The notes under the pieces were generated by a model. That model was given only the letters and a program-made list of their open reading frames with translations. It ran no database searches and was not told the DNA's origin. Positions 7,217 to 16,439 of a stretch of 64,000 bases of DNA are shown here, one piece after another. This DNA is from Mycolicibacterium thermoresistibile (GTDB lineage: Bacteria > Actinomycetota > Actinomycetes > Mycobacteriales > Mycobacteriaceae). The stretch is from contig NZ_LT906483.1 in NCBI RefSeq assembly GCF_900187065.1, positions 3,720,001-3,784,000 of the forward strand, in the 5' to 3' direction. The position numbers and the translations under genes are program-made. Position 1 is the first letter of the stretch; each line of letters starts with the position of its first letter.

Positions 7217-8971
7217 TCAGCGGGCCGAATCGCGATCTGTGGGCAAAGTCGACGAGGTGACGTGCACCGGGACGGTGTCGTCCCAGGGCTGGCGCACCAC
7301 CATGTCGGCCACCCGCACGTAACCCCGCTCGAACTCCCCGGTCGCCGCGTCGACCAGCCGGTACTGCTGGGTCTGCCGATGGATCGGCTGGGCGTCCAGC
7401 AGCACCACCCGCACCTCCCCCGGCTCGAACCCGCAGCGCTGCTGCATCGCCTCGATCAACTGCTCGTTGTGCATGTGCCCGTCGCCGAAGTTCCACCCGA
7501 TCGCGGTGGAGCAGATGCGCTCCCCGTCGATGATGGTGTAGTCGTCCTCATCGTGGCCGGCCATCGCGCGGTGCGCCAGGGTGAACAGCGCCTTGCCGTG
7601 AGTGTTGAACGCGCGGAACGCGTATCCCATGTACAGGTACATCTCCGCGGTCTCCTTGCTGCCGTAGTACCGCTCCATCTGGGCGGCGGGCATGCTGGCG
7701 ATCGCGACGATGCCGTTGTTGATCTTCTCCTCGGCCGACGGTTTGACGCACCACAGCGTGGTGTCCCAGTTGCCGGCGTAGTAGCGCATGCCGGGCAGGA
7801 AGGACACCTTGTGCGGGAACAGGTTTCCCAGGACGACGGTGCCGGCCAGGACGAGGGACAGCGCGGCCACCGGCCACGGATTCCCCACATCGGCCAGACC
7901 GAACTGGGCGTGGGTGACGAACAGCCACAGCACTCCGAAGATCATGAAGACGTTCCACTCCAGCGGCACCCCCATCGGGATCGCCGACAGGATGCCGAAG
8001 TGGAACAGCACCATCACCCCGGCCGCGATCGCGGTGGCCCAGCCGCCGTGGCTGAAGAACAACACCAGCGGGACCAGCAACTCGATCGCGGTGGCGAGAT
8101 GAGCCAGCCACCGGGATGCCCGGCCGGGCCGCAGATCATCCGGGAAGCGTTCGAAGAATCTGCGTTTGATCCACCGTGGCCGGAACACCGGGTTGTTGCT
8201 CATCATCGTGGAGATGACGAACGGGAAGTGTCTGTTGAGCTTGGAGACCCCCGCCCCGAGCCAGATGATCAGGAAGACGATCTTGGCGGCAACGATCATG
8301 TCCGGACCGGCGAACAGGAAGGTGACGGTCAGCGACGCGTAGACCTCGCCGCGGGCGGCCAGGAAGATCACCTTGTCGCGCAGGCCGGCCGCCGCCAGCA
8401 GCCCGAGCACCGCCCAGATCTGCCATGCCGGCAGCAGGCCGATGTCGGTACCCAGGGCCTCGACGGGCCCGGTGCCGCCGGAGGCCAGCGCCACCACCAG
8501 CATCACCAACAGTGCGCCGTAGAGCGCGACGTCGACCGGCGTACGGGTGGTGCCGCGGGTGAACGGGATCCGGTTCGGCCACGGTGGCAGCCGGATGGTG
8601 TTGGGCCGCAACCAGTACAGGATGGAGCCCATCGGCGGGAAGAACCGGTTGTTCAGCGGCCCGAACCCGCAGCCGAGGCCGACGACCTCGAACAGCATGG
8701 TGTAGAGCACCACCTTCTGGAAGACGATGGGCTCCGACCACCAGTCGGCGACGTCGGTGAGACCACCGATGCCCGGGGTGGCGGCGGCGATCAGCCAGGC
8801 ACCGAGGATGTACAGGCCGATCTTGAGCACGTAGAACAGGTGCAGCGCGACCGGGGTGCCGAACCCGACCTCCGCCCAGTGCCGGGCCATCGGTTTGATC
8901 TTCTCGGCGCGGGTGCCGGTGCGCCACTGCTCGTAGTCGACGACCGGAGTGTTCTGTTTGAGGAACCCCAT
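7217..8971 (-). CDS. DUF3556 multispanning membrane protein
   Basis: The 584-residue protein begins MGFLKQNTPVVDYEQWRTG. It has about eight hydrophobic membrane segments in the first 370 residues (for example LHLFYVLKIGLYILGAWLI and VVLYTMLFEVVGLGCGFG). A soluble C-terminal half follows with TAEMYLYMGYAFRAFNTHGK and GWNFGDGHMHNEQLIEA. This matches the DUF3556 family, which is largely mycobacterial; its function is not established. It sits 60 bases downstream of a DoxX gene and probably belongs to the same minus-strand operon as the acyltransferase and Mce-associated genes, which points to envelope lipid work. That last point is inference. Confidence 0.85.
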   Translation of the reverse strand: MGFLKQNTPVVDYEQWRTGTRAEKIKPMARHWAEVGFGTPVALHLFYVLKIGLYILGAWLIAAATPGIGGLTDVADWWSEPIVFQKVVLYTMLFEVVGLGCGFGPLNNRFFPPMGSILYWLRPNTIRLPPWPNRIPFTRGTTRTPVDVALYGALLVMLVVALASGGTGPVEALGTDIGLLPAWQIWAVLGLLAAAGLRDKVIFLAARGEVYASLTVTFLFAGPDMIVAAKIVFLIIWLGAGVSKLNRHFPFVISTMMSNNPVFRPRWIKRRFFERFPDDLRPGRASRWLAHLATAIELLVPLVLFFSHGGWATAIAAGVMVLFHFGILSAIPMGVPLEWNVFMIFGVLWLFVTHAQFGLADVGNPWPVAALSLVLAGTVVLGNLFPHKVSFLPGMRYYAGNWDTTLWCVKPSAEEKINNGIVAIASMPAAQMERYYGSKETAEMYLYMGYAFRAFNTHGKALFTLAHRAMAGHDEDDYTIIDGERICSTAIGWNFGDGHMHNEQLIEAMQQRCGFEPGEVRVVLLDAQPIHRQTQQYRLVDAATGEFERGYVRVADMVVRQPWDDTVPVHVTSSTLPTDRDSAR

Positions 8972-9031
8972 GCTCAGTTCCTAGCGCGAGCAGACGCGGA
9001 TTCGTCTCATTTCGCCCTGAAACGCGCGGTT

Positions 9032-9556
9032 CTATGACTGCTCGGCGGGAGCGGGCGGGCGGTAGAAGATGGCCAGCTGGCCGATGCCGCCGATCAGACC
9101 GAGCCCGAGTGCGATCACCAGACCCCACCAGCCGTGCAGGTAGTCGTAGAACGCGGCGCCGGAGAACAGCAGATGGTCCAGGCTGTACTTGCCCGCGCCG
9201 GTGGCGCCGACGGACACTGCCGCGGCGGCGAGCACCAGGTTGTACTCCCAGCCCTCCTTGACGATGAAGAAGCCGTTCTTGCGGTGCACGGTCCACGCGG
9301 CGACCAGCATCAACGCGACGAAACCGGCGGCGGGGACCGGGGTCAGCAGCCCGACCGCCAGGCCGAGGCCCGCGGCGATCTCGGCCGTCGCGGCGATCCG
9401 GGCGTGCAGCATGCCCGGTTTCATGCCGATGCTCTCGAACCACCCGGCGGTGCCCGGGATGCGGCCGCCGCCGAAGAACTTGTTGTATCCGTGCGCCGCC
9501 ATGGTCAGGCCGAGCACGACCCGCAGGATCAGCAGCCCGAAATCGTAAGCCTCCAT
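9032..9556 (-). CDS. DoxX-family membrane protein
   Basis: This 174-residue protein has four predicted membrane helices. It shows the N-terminal DoxX pattern (FGLLILRVVLGLTMAAHGYNKFFGG, then GWFESIGMKPG). DoxX proteins are small inner-membrane quinol/redox-linked proteins; in mycobacteria one forms a membrane complex with superoxide dismutase and a thiosulfate sulfurtransferase (family knowledge). It lies upstream of the DUF3556 gene and 56 bases downstream of the acyltransferase gene. Confidence 0.85.
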   Translation of the reverse strand: MEAYDFGLLILRVVLGLTMAAHGYNKFFGGGRIPGTAGWFESIGMKPGMLHARIAATAEIAAGLGLAVGLLTPVPAAGFVALMLVAAWTVHRKNGFFIVKEGWEYNLVLAAAAVSVGATGAGKYSLDHLLFSGAAFYDYLHGWWGLVIALGLGLIGGIGQLAIFYRPPAPAEQS

Positions 9557-9612
9557 GCAACAGAATCTAGGTCATCTGTTAACCCCGGTGGAAGCCCCGT
9601 CGGCGCGGTCCG

Positions 9613-10884
9613 TCAGGGCAGGGCCGCGTCCAGCCGGGCGAGGTAGGCGTCGATGTCGCCGATCGACCCGGCGGCGGCGTGCACGCTGACCGCCACGGTG
9701 TCGCCGATGCCGTGCACTCCGTGGGTCAGCCCCATCATCGGTGACAGTCCCGGATAGCCCGCGGTCAGGCATACCGGCGCCGCCCCGAACCGCAGATCTG
9801 CCGCGCCGCGGTTGACGCTGGAGACCACGGTGTTGCCGGTGACGGTGTCCGACCTGGCGGTGGCGTCGAACTGGGCCACACCCCACCGCAGCAGCGGCGC
9901 GGGCACCACCGCGGCGGCGCGGGCGGCGTCACGCATCGCCGGGTGGGCGGCGCGGTGGCGGCGGACCGCGAGTTCGGCGGCGATGCGGTGTCGCCGCTCC
10001 TCGACCGGCGCCCGCGGATGCAGGTCGACGCCCACGTTGCCGAAGTGGTTGTGGGCCGTGCGGGGGCCGGTGTGGGCCAGCGGCACCTCGGCGCCGAGAT
10101 GGTCGGGGTCCTCCCCCAGGTCGCGCAGGTGTCCGGCCAGCGCGTCGGCGACCGCGGCGAGCACCGCCACGGTCACCGTCGGCCCGGGCAGCGCATCGCG
10201 CCGACGGATCAGGGTGCGTACCGCGCGGGCGCCGACCGCGCCGCGGTTGGTGGACCGCGCCGGCCGTGAATCGGCCTGCGGGGCCACCAGACCCGCGGAG
10301 GTGTCGCGCTGCAGCCGGCGGTGCGAGCGGGCCGCGCGGACGGCGCGCCAGGGCAGCCGCACGGTGCGCAGGGGTGGCGGCGCCGGCGGGGTCGGGATGG
10401 TCGTGTGTCGTCCGAACAGCAGCGCGGCCAGCGCCGACGAGCGGACGCCGTCGCCGAGGGCGTGGGCGATCTGCAGCACGGCGACGGTACCGGTGACGGG
10501 TCCGGCGACGGTCGGGATGTCGGCCACCGGGGCGAAGACGTGCAGTCGCCACGCGCACCGGCGGGCGTCGAGTTGCTCGTCGGCCAGGGCGGCCACGGCC
10601 GTCAGACAGTCGGCCCAACCGTCGGCGGCGAGGTGGTGCACGACGAACTGGTCATCGCCGACACCGCGCGGCACCCACACCGGATAGCCGATCCCGCCTC
10701 GGTCCTGGATGCGCAACCCCAGCTCCGGGCACCGGTCGGCGCGGTCGCGGATCTCGGCGACGGCGCGGGTCAGATCCGCGGGGACCCCGTGGAACCCGTA
10801 CAGCAGGAACTGGTCGTTGGGGATCTTGGCCGACATCCAGAAGGTCTGCGCGTCGACGGCGGCGAGCCTCCTGCGGATCCCCAT
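9613..10884 (-). CDS. WS/DGAT-like acyltransferase with altered active-site motif
   Basis: The 423-residue protein (start ATG 10884, MGIRRRLAAVDAQTFWMSAK) has the layout of wax ester synthase/diacylglycerol acyltransferases. The motif region reads QIAHALGDGVRSSALAALL, so HHxxxDG is reduced to AHxLGDG: only the second His is kept. C-terminal family blocks include GNTVVSSVNRGAADLRF and MMGLTHGVHGIGDTVAVSV. Known enzymes esterify acyl-CoA to diacylglycerol or long alcohols for storage lipids. The loss of the first His makes the activity uncertain, although the second His and the Asp are the catalytic ones. It is encoded five bases downstream of an alpha/beta hydrolase gene. Confidence 0.8.
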   Translation of the reverse strand: MGIRRRLAAVDAQTFWMSAKIPNDQFLLYGFHGVPADLTRAVAEIRDRADRCPELGLRIQDRGGIGYPVWVPRGVGDDQFVVHHLAADGWADCLTAVAALADEQLDARRCAWRLHVFAPVADIPTVAGPVTGTVAVLQIAHALGDGVRSSALAALLFGRHTTIPTPPAPPPLRTVRLPWRAVRAARSHRRLQRDTSAGLVAPQADSRPARSTNRGAVGARAVRTLIRRRDALPGPTVTVAVLAAVADALAGHLRDLGEDPDHLGAEVPLAHTGPRTAHNHFGNVGVDLHPRAPVEERRHRIAAELAVRRHRAAHPAMRDAARAAAVVPAPLLRWGVAQFDATARSDTVTGNTVVSSVNRGAADLRFGAAPVCLTAGYPGLSPMMGLTHGVHGIGDTVAVSVHAAAGSIGDIDAYLARLDAALP

Positions 10885-10889
10885 CGGGT

Positions 10890-11795
10890 TCAGCCTGCGA
10901 AGCGCAGAATGTGGTCGGCCACCGCGTCGGGGCGGTCGAGTTGCAGAAAGTGTCCGGCTCGGTCGAGGATCGCCACCGCGCTGCCGACCGGCAGCACCGG
11001 TTCGACCCAGCGGGCGTAATCCGGTGTGGCGCACCCGTCGTCGGCGCCGTGCAGATACAGGGTGGGGATGCGCGGGGCGGACAGCCAGTGCTGATGCAAT
11101 TCGGCGTAGCGGTGCGGCGGGCGGGTGTTGCGGATGGTCGCCCGGTAGTACCCCAGCGCGGCCCGCCACCGCTCGGGCGCGCCGATGGCGTCCCGCACCA
11201 GTTCGATGTCCTCGTCGGCGGGGTAGTCCGGTGACCAATGCCGCCACAGCGCGGGCACCACCCACTTGCTGGATCTGTCCGGCAGCCAGGGCAATTGGAA
11301 GTACATGATGTACCAGCTGCGCAGCAGCTGACGGGGCAGTCGGGCGGCGAGCCGGGCGGGGTCGGCGACGCGGCCCAGCGGCCGGAACGAGGCCGCCGGA
11401 GGCACCGACATGATCACCGCTCGGGTGAACGGGCTGTCGGGCATCGCGGCCAGTCCGGCGCCGGCGATCGCTCCCCAGTCGTGCCCGATGAGCAGGTCAC
11501 GTCCGGTGCGACCGGCCGCGTCGAGCACCCGCAGCGCGTCGTCCATCAACGCGCCGACGTGGTAGCTGCCGTCATGGGCCGGTGACGACGGGGCGTAGCC
11601 GCGGTTGAACGGGGCCACCACCCGCCAACCGGCGTCGGCCAACAACGGAGCCAGCTTGCGCCAGCCGTGTGCGGTGTCGGGAAATCCGTGCAGACACAAC
11701 GCGATCGGCGCGTTGTCGGACTCAGCGGGCTCCCACACCAGCGCGCGCAGGTCCGCTCCCGGGGTGCGGACGTCGATCCACCGTGGTTCCGTCAT
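10890..11795 (-). CDS. Alpha/beta hydrolase (epoxide hydrolase-like)
   Basis: The 301-residue protein starts at ATG 11795 (MTEPRWIDVRTPG), two bases after the stop of the upstream Mce-associated gene, so coupled translation is likely. Motifs are LCLHGFPDTAHGW (oxyanion HGxP), LIGHDWGAIAGAG (nucleophile Asp in GHDWG, as in epoxide hydrolases and dehalogenases), LHGADDGCA (acid) and DRAGHFLQLDRP (His). The Asp nucleophile and His fit an epoxide hydrolase or haloalkane dehalogenase. The substrate is unknown. Confidence 0.85.
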   Translation of the reverse strand: MTEPRWIDVRTPGADLRALVWEPAESDNAPIALCLHGFPDTAHGWRKLAPLLADAGWRVVAPFNRGYAPSSPAHDGSYHVGALMDDALRVLDAAGRTGRDLLIGHDWGAIAGAGLAAMPDSPFTRAVIMSVPPAASFRPLGRVADPARLAARLPRQLLRSWYIMYFQLPWLPDRSSKWVVPALWRHWSPDYPADEDIELVRDAIGAPERWRAALGYYRATIRNTRPPHRYAELHQHWLSAPRIPTLYLHGADDGCATPDYARWVEPVLPVGSAVAILDRAGHFLQLDRPDAVADHILRFAG

Positions 11796-11797
11796 CG

Positions 11798-12508
11798 TCA
11801 CACCGGCTCGAACTCCGACACCAGCCACTCGCCGTCGATCTTCTCCAGGGTCACCCGGACACTGGATTTGGTGTTCTGCGGCATCTCCTCGCCCACCCCG
11901 ATGATGACGGTCTGGTCGACGAACAGCAGCACCACGGCCTTCTGCGGATCCGCCGAGACGCTCGCCGCGCTCGGCACCGACGCGGTCGCCGAGATCTGAC
12001 GTTCCTTGGCGCCGGGGATCACCACCGCATCGGTCAGTTGGGTGTAGCTGGTCTTGAAGTCGCCGGTGAGCCGTTCACGGGCGGCCACGAGTTGTTCCTC
12101 GACCGTTTCGGGCTCGTAGGACAGCATCGCGATGGTGGTGTCCTTGGCGGCCTCGACCGATTCGACGGCCGCGGTCTCGACGGCCTGAAGGGTGTACTGC
12201 CGCCAGACCAGCAGCGCCGCGGCGACCACCAGCAGCACGATCAGCACCGGAAGGACACCGAAGACCGCGATCTTCGCCCACGGGATGCGGCGCCGTGCCG
12301 GGGTGTCGGCCGCCTCGGCCGCCGCTTCGGGCTCGGCGGGCTCGGCGGGCTCGGCGGGCTCGGTGTGCTCGGTCCCCGCAGTCTCAGCCGTCTCCGGCGG
12401 TGCCGTCTCCGCGGCTTCGGTCGGTTCGGCCTCGCCCGCGGCCGCTGACGGGTCGGCGGTCGCCGGCGTGTCCGGGTCGGTCGTGACCTTTCGATCGTCG
12501 TCACTCAT
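11798..12508 (-). CDS. Mce-associated membrane protein
   Basis: This 236-residue protein has an acidic, low-complexity N-terminal half (Glu/Pro/Ala-rich, including EPAEPAEPAEPE from a repeated 9-base unit near 12330-12362). One membrane helix follows (IAVFGVLPVLIVLLVVAAALLV, near residues 82-103). The C-terminal domain is of the Mce-associated/NTF2-like type (TASVPSAASVSAD ... QTVIIGVGEEMP). Family members stabilise Mce lipid importers from the cell envelope. The start overlaps the stop of the upstream paralog by four bases. No mce genes are in the window, so this is an orphan pair. Confidence 0.85.
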   Translation of the reverse strand: MSDDDRKVTTDPDTPATADPSAAAGEAEPTEAAETAPPETAETAGTEHTEPAEPAEPAEPEAAAEAADTPARRRIPWAKIAVFGVLPVLIVLLVVAAALLVWRQYTLQAVETAAVESVEAAKDTTIAMLSYEPETVEEQLVAARERLTGDFKTSYTQLTDAVVIPGAKERQISATASVPSAASVSADPQKAVVLLFVDQTVIIGVGEEMPQNTKSSVRVTLEKIDGEWLVSEFEPV

Positions 12509-13221
12509 TGCACAAACTCCACCGCGGAAACCTTCGCCTCGGAACCGACCTTGTCCACTATCAACCGCATCCGCCAGGCCTGCGGCTGCTGTTCGGGCAC
12601 ACCCACATTGGACGACTCGATGATCACCGAGGCCAGCACGGTGCCCTGCTTCTCGGAGAACGACTCCAAGCCGACCTCGGTGACGTCGCCCTTCGACACC
12701 GACTGCGCCTGTTTGACGAGTTCGGTGTAGGACGGCGCACGCCGCTGCATGTCGTCGTAGAAGCTGCCGGTGGCGGCGTCGAGGATGCGCTGCACGTCGG
12801 CGTCGGCCTGCTCCCAGTTGACGTTGGTCAACGCGAACGCCCCCTGTCGGCCGGCTTCGAGGAACTGTGCGCGCAGGTCGGCGTCGCGCTGCATCTGGTA
12901 CGTCCGGTACCCCAGCCAGCCGACCGCACCGCCCAGCGCCAGCACGAGAACGAGCCCGATGATGCCGGCCAGCCGGATCGGGGTGATCCAGCCGCGCACC
13001 GACTTCCCGGCGCCGTGCTCCGGATTCGTCGCGGGTTCGGTGTCGCGCTCCTCCCCGGGGCCGGCCTTCTCGGATTCGGTTCCGAGTCCGGGGCTGTCGG
13101 TGTCGGCAGCCGCGGCCGTCTCGCCGTCAGCGTCCGCACCGGTCGCGGCCAGTTCGGCGGACGTCGACTCGGTCGCGTCCGGATCGCGGACGTCATCCTG
13201 GTCGGGCGTGGGCTCTGCCAT
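12505..13221 (-). CDS. Mce-associated membrane protein (paralog of its neighbour)
   Basis: The 238-residue protein is built like the next gene. It has an acidic N-terminal tail (about 80 residues), a single membrane helix (LAGIIGLVLVLALGGAVGWLGYRTY, about residues 88-112) and a C-terminal domain with DADVQRILDAATGSFYDDM, typical of Mce-associated proteins. It is the first gene of the likely operon that continues through the second Mce-associated gene, the hydrolase and the acyltransferase on the minus strand. Together these suggest lipid uptake or remodelling at the envelope. Confidence 0.85.
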   Translation of the reverse strand: MAEPTPDQDDVRDPDATESTSAELAATGADADGETAAAADTDSPGLGTESEKAGPGEERDTEPATNPEHGAGKSVRGWITPIRLAGIIGLVLVLALGGAVGWLGYRTYQMQRDADLRAQFLEAGRQGAFALTNVNWEQADADVQRILDAATGSFYDDMQRRAPSYTELVKQAQSVSKGDVTEVGLESFSEKQGTVLASVIIESSNVGVPEQQPQAWRMRLIVDKVGSEAKVSAVEFVQ

Positions 13222-13296
13222 GGGCCTCCTCTGCAGCGATGCCAGGGCTACGGTTGTGTATACCTGGCGCGCCGACCGGAAGGCCCGTGAGGGGCG

Positions 13297-13773
13297 TCAG
13301 ACGGGGTTGGTGACGGCCTCCTCGAGCTCGGCGATGACGATCTTGCGCATCCCGAGCATCGCCCGGGTGGCGGCCGCCGCCCGCGCCGGGTCCGGGTCGT
13401 TGACCAGTTCGAACAACCGCTGCGGCACGATCTGCCAGCTCAGACCGAACCGGTCCTTGAGCCAACCGCACTGGGACTCCTGTCCGCCGTCGACCAGGCG
13501 GTCCCAGTAGTAGTCCACCTCGTCCTGGTCGGCGCAGGTGACCATGAACGACACCGCCTCGGTGAACGAGAACGCCGGCCCGCCGTTGATGCCGACGAAC
13601 CTGGTGCCGTCCAGGACGAACGTGCCGGAGGCCACCTCGCCGGGGGTGCCCGGGCCGGCGTCGGTGTACCGCTCGAATCCCTCGATCGACGAGTTCGGGA
13701 AGATCGAGGTGTAGAACCGGGCCGCCTCCTCGAGGTTGTCGTCGAACCAGAGGGCGGGTGCGATCGCGGGCAT
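13297..13773 (-). CDS. VOC/PhnB-like protein
   Basis: The 158-residue protein begins MPAIAPALWFDDNLEEAARFY and continues SFMVTCADQDEVDYYWDRLVDGG and DRFGLSWQIVPQRL. This is the pattern of the PhnB or 3-demethylubiquinone-methyltransferase-like branch of the vicinal oxygen chelate fold. These proteins are common in actinobacteria and mostly lack a defined reaction. It stands alone between the Mce-associated operon and a TetR gene. Confidence 0.85.
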   Translation of the reverse strand: MPAIAPALWFDDNLEEAARFYTSIFPNSSIEGFERYTDAGPGTPGEVASGTFVLDGTRFVGINGGPAFSFTEAVSFMVTCADQDEVDYYWDRLVDGGQESQCGWLKDRFGLSWQIVPQRLFELVNDPDPARAAAATRAMLGMRKIVIAELEEAVTNPV

Positions 13774-13830
13774 GGGGTCCTCCTGGCGAGTCGGGACGTC
13801 ACCAGGTTTGACCGCTGCGCCCCGCGGAAG

Positions 13831-14445
13831 TCATCGCCGGTAGGGAGTGTGGTCGGCGCCGATCGCCCGCAACGCGAAGTCCATGACGCACTCCACCCCG
13901 ACCCGGTACTCGTCGTCGGTCAGGTCCGTCTGTTCGAGCAATGCCCTCGCGACCACCGCCCCGATCGCCACCGCATCGCACTCCGGGTCGGTCAGCGGCA
14001 TCGAACCGTCGGCGCGGCCGCGGGTCAGGATCGTCCGCAGCGAGCGCTCCCGCTCGATGTGGGCGCGTTCCCGCACCTCGCGGAAACCCTTGGCGGAACG
14101 CACTTCGTCGGAGTCGATCACCTGCATGTGCTCCCGCAGGGCGGGGTCGTAGACCAACGCGAACAACTGTTCCACCCAGGCCTGGAGCTGCTCGATCGGG
14201 GTGCCCGGATGTTCGGCGACGATGCGGTCGAGCCGTCGCGTCAGCGCGGCGCTCTCCTCTTCGACCATCGCCAGGAACAACGCGTCCTTGGACTCGAAGT
14301 GACGGTAGAACGCGCGGCTGGAGCACTCCGCCCGGGCAAGGATCGCGGCCACCGACACCGGGTTGACGTGCCGCTCGGAAAGACACTGGTAGGCGGCGTC
14401 GATGATCCTCTTGCGATCCTCGCTCGCCGGAGAGTCGGTTGCCAC
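13831..14445 (-). CDS. TetR-family transcriptional regulator
   Basis: The 204-residue regulator starts at GTG 14445 (VATDSPASEDRKRIIDAAY). Residues about 10-55 form the TetR helix-turn-helix (VSVAAILARAECSSRAFYRHFESKDALF). The rest is a helical ligand domain. An upstream extension of the frame exists but would run through the operator and the divergent promoter, so the GTG is preferred. A perfect palindrome covers this start. It faces the alpha/beta hydrolase gene at 14543 and is the natural candidate to control it. Confidence 0.88.
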   Translation of the reverse strand: MATDSPASEDRKRIIDAAYQCLSERHVNPVSVAAILARAECSSRAFYRHFESKDALFLAMVEEESAALTRRLDRIVAEHPGTPIEQLQAWVEQLFALVYDPALREHMQVIDSDEVRSAKGFREVRERAHIERERSLRTILTRGRADGSMPLTDPECDAVAIGAVVARALLEQTDLTDDEYRVGVECVMDFALRAIGADHTPYRR

Positions 14446-14453
14446 GGTGGCAA
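14439..14453. promoter_or_regulatory. Palindromic operator candidate of the TetR divergon
   Basis: TTGCCACGGTGGCAA is a perfect palindrome with 7-bp arms around a central base. It covers the GTG start of the TetR gene and lies 90 bases upstream of the divergent hydrolase start. TetR proteins usually bind such palindromes in the divergent promoter, so this site would repress its own gene and possibly the hydrolase. Confidence 0.6.
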
Positions 14454-14542
14454 ATTGTAGGTGGTGTGCGGGGCCGAACCCCCCGGACGCCGCAAACTGC
14501 CCCTCGGTAACGTGTGACCTGGGCAGATCCGGAAGGACGTCG

Positions 14543-15400
14543 TTGAACAGTACGCACAGCAAACCGCAGACCGTGCGGTTCCGGGGTGCGCAGGGCCTCA
14601 CCCTGGTGGCCGATCAGTGGAACCGCGGTTCCGGCCCGAAGGATCGGCCGACGATCCTCCTGCTGCACGGCGGCGGCCAGAACCGGTTCTCCTGGAAGAA
14701 CACCGGGCAGATCCTCGCCGACAAGGGCTGGCACGTCGTCGCCCTGGACAGCCGCGGTCACGGTGACAGCGACCGGTCCCCGACCGCCGACTATCAGCTG
14801 GACGATCTGTGCGCCGACACGCTGTCGGTCGTCGACCAGATCGGGCGTCCGGTCTCGTTGATCGGCGCCAGCATGGGTGGGCTGACCGGCATTCTCGTCG
14901 CCGATCGGGCCGGCGCCGACAAGGTCACCGAACTGGTGCTCGTCGACGTGGTGCCGCGGGTCGAACAGGCCGGCACCGACCGGATCCGCGACTTCATGAT
15001 GACCAACGTGGCGGGGTTCGAGACGCTGGAGGAGGCCGCCGACGCGGTGGCGGCGTACCTTCCGCACCGCCGCCGCCCCCGAAGCCCCGAGGGGTTGAAG
15101 AAGAACCTGCGCCACCGCGACGGGCGCTGGCACTGGCATTGGGATCCGGCGTTCGTCACGCGCGTCGGCGAACAGTTCGTCGACGTCGACGTCCTCGAAC
15201 GGGCGGCGCTGCGCCTGACCGTCCCGATCCTGCTGGTCCGTGGCAAATTGTCCGACGTGGTCAGCGCCGAGGGGGTCGAGGAGTTCCTGGCGAAGGTGCC
15301 GTCCGCGGAGTTCGTCGAACTGTCCGCGGCCGGCCACACCGCCGCCGGCGACGACAACGACGCGTTCACCGATGCCGTGGTGGCGTTCCTCAGCCGCTGA
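14543..15400 (+). CDS. Alpha/beta hydrolase
   Basis: The 285-residue protein starts at TTG 14543, chosen because GGAAGGA lies five bases before it and the longer frame would overlap the TetR gene. Motifs are ILLLHGGGQNRFSW (oxyanion), LIGASMGGLTGIL (nucleophile Ser in GxSxG), LLVRGKLSDVVS (acid) and ELSAAGHTAAGDDND (His). It is the intact paralog of the IS-disrupted hydrolase at 2717-5230. It is divergent from a TetR gene that probably controls it. The substrate is unknown; this subgroup acts on small esters or lactones. Confidence 0.85.
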   Translation: MNSTHSKPQTVRFRGAQGLTLVADQWNRGSGPKDRPTILLLHGGGQNRFSWKNTGQILADKGWHVVALDSRGHGDSDRSPTADYQLDDLCADTLSVVDQIGRPVSLIGASMGGLTGILVADRAGADKVTELVLVDVVPRVEQAGTDRIRDFMMTNVAGFETLEEAADAVAAYLPHRRRPRSPEGLKKNLRHRDGRWHWHWDPAFVTRVGEQFVDVDVLERAALRLTVPILLVRGKLSDVVSAEGVEEFLAKVPSAEFVELSAAGHTAAGDDNDAFTDAVVAFLSR

Positions 15401-15407
15401 GTCCGGC

Positions 15408-16439
15408 GTGGAACCGCCGGCCGTGCTCCGCGACGTGCACACGCTGCGGTCGCGGGGCGCCGTCGGCGCGGCACGGTCGGCGCTGGATCGTCGGGTCCGG
15501 TCGCTGTACGCCCGCTGCCCCGCGCCGGTGCGGCACGCCTGGCGGTTGACCGACCGGACCGTGCGCGCGGCGAGCGCCGACCGGGTGCCCGGCCTGGCCG
15601 CCGAAGCCGCTCTGTTCACGTTGATCTCGCTGCCCGCGCTGCTGCTGGCCGTGTTCGGGTCGCTGGGCTACATCGCCGAGGCCTTGGGCCCGGACGGCAC
15701 CGAAGGGCTGCGCCGCCTGGTGCTCGACGTCCCGCAGTCCTTCCTCACCGAGGAGACGTTCGGCTTCTACGCCGTGATGGTCGAGGATGTGCTGACCCGC
15801 CGCCGCGGCAGTGTGGTCTCCATAGGCCTGCTGTTGAGCCTGTGGACCGGATCGCGCGCGGTGAACCGGTATCTGGAGACCATCACGATCGCCTACGGGG
15901 TGGCGCCCCGGCCGGTCTGGCGTCGGCGCCTCATCGCGTTGGGGTTGACGGCCGGCGGGCTGGTCGGCGCCGCGGCGGTGCTGCCGCCGCTGGTGGTCGG
16001 GCCGCAACTGGTGCAGGAGTTGGCTCCGCCGGCGATGCGCGCCGCCACCGTGCAGATGCTGGACGCGATGTTCTGGCCCGCGCTGATCCTGGCCATCCTG
16101 GTGGGGCTGGTCAGCTTCTACCACTTCGGCGTTCCGTGGCAGACCCCGTGGCGACGGGATCTGCCCGGTGCGGTGCTGGCGATGGTGTTATGGCTGCTGG
16201 CGTCGGCGGGGCTGCGGGCGTACCTGGCGGTCAGTGTGCGCGACGAGGCGGTGTATGCCCAGCTGGCGGTGCCGATCGCGGTGGTGCTGTGGCTGTACGT
16301 CACCGCGTTCGCGGTGCTGGTGGGTGCGGAGTTCAACGCCGAGATCGAACGGATGTGGCCGCACGACCGCTACCCCTGGCGGTTGCGGCGGCGCCGGGAT
16401 CGCCGATCCCGCGACGGGTCGGCCAGGATGGGGCGGTGA
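15408..16439 (+). CDS. YihY/BrkB-family inner-membrane protein
   Basis: The 343-residue protein starts at GTG 15408, seven bases after the hydrolase stop. It has six or so membrane helices and the family block [25 protein letters not shown] near residue 65. Later blocks include [19 protein letters not shown] and [32 protein letters not shown] near the C-terminus. YihY/BrkB proteins are widespread membrane proteins without a settled function. It overlaps the downstream adenylate cyclase gene by four bases (GTGA), so the two are co-translated. Confidence 0.85.
   Translation: MEPPAVLRDVHTLRSRGAVGAARSALDRRVRSLYARCPAPVRHAWRLTDRTVRAASADRVPGLAAEAALFTLISLPALLLAVFGSLGYIAEALGPDGTEGLRRLVLDVPQSFLTEETFGFYAVMVEDVLTRRRGSVVSIGLLLSLWTGSRAVNRYLETITIAYGVAPRPVWRRRLIALGLTAGGLVGAAAVLPPLVVGPQLVQELAPPAMRAATVQMLDAMFWPALILAILVGLVSFYHFGVPWQTPWRRDLPGAVLAMVLWLLASAGLRAYLAVSVRDEAVYAQLAVPIAVVLWLYVTAFAVLVGAEFNAEIERMWPHDRYPWRLRRRRDRRSRDGSARMGR

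Noticed and set aside
7262..9037. Long open frame on the plus strand (591 codons)
   Set aside because: It is antisense to the DUF3556 gene. High GC opens the opposite frame, and the translation is low-complexity and lacks any domain.
12330..12362. CTCGGCGGG tandem repeats as a CRISPR-like or VNTR array
   Set aside because: They are 9-base in-frame repeats coding Glu-Pro-Ala in the acidic tail of the Mce-associated protein; no spacers.
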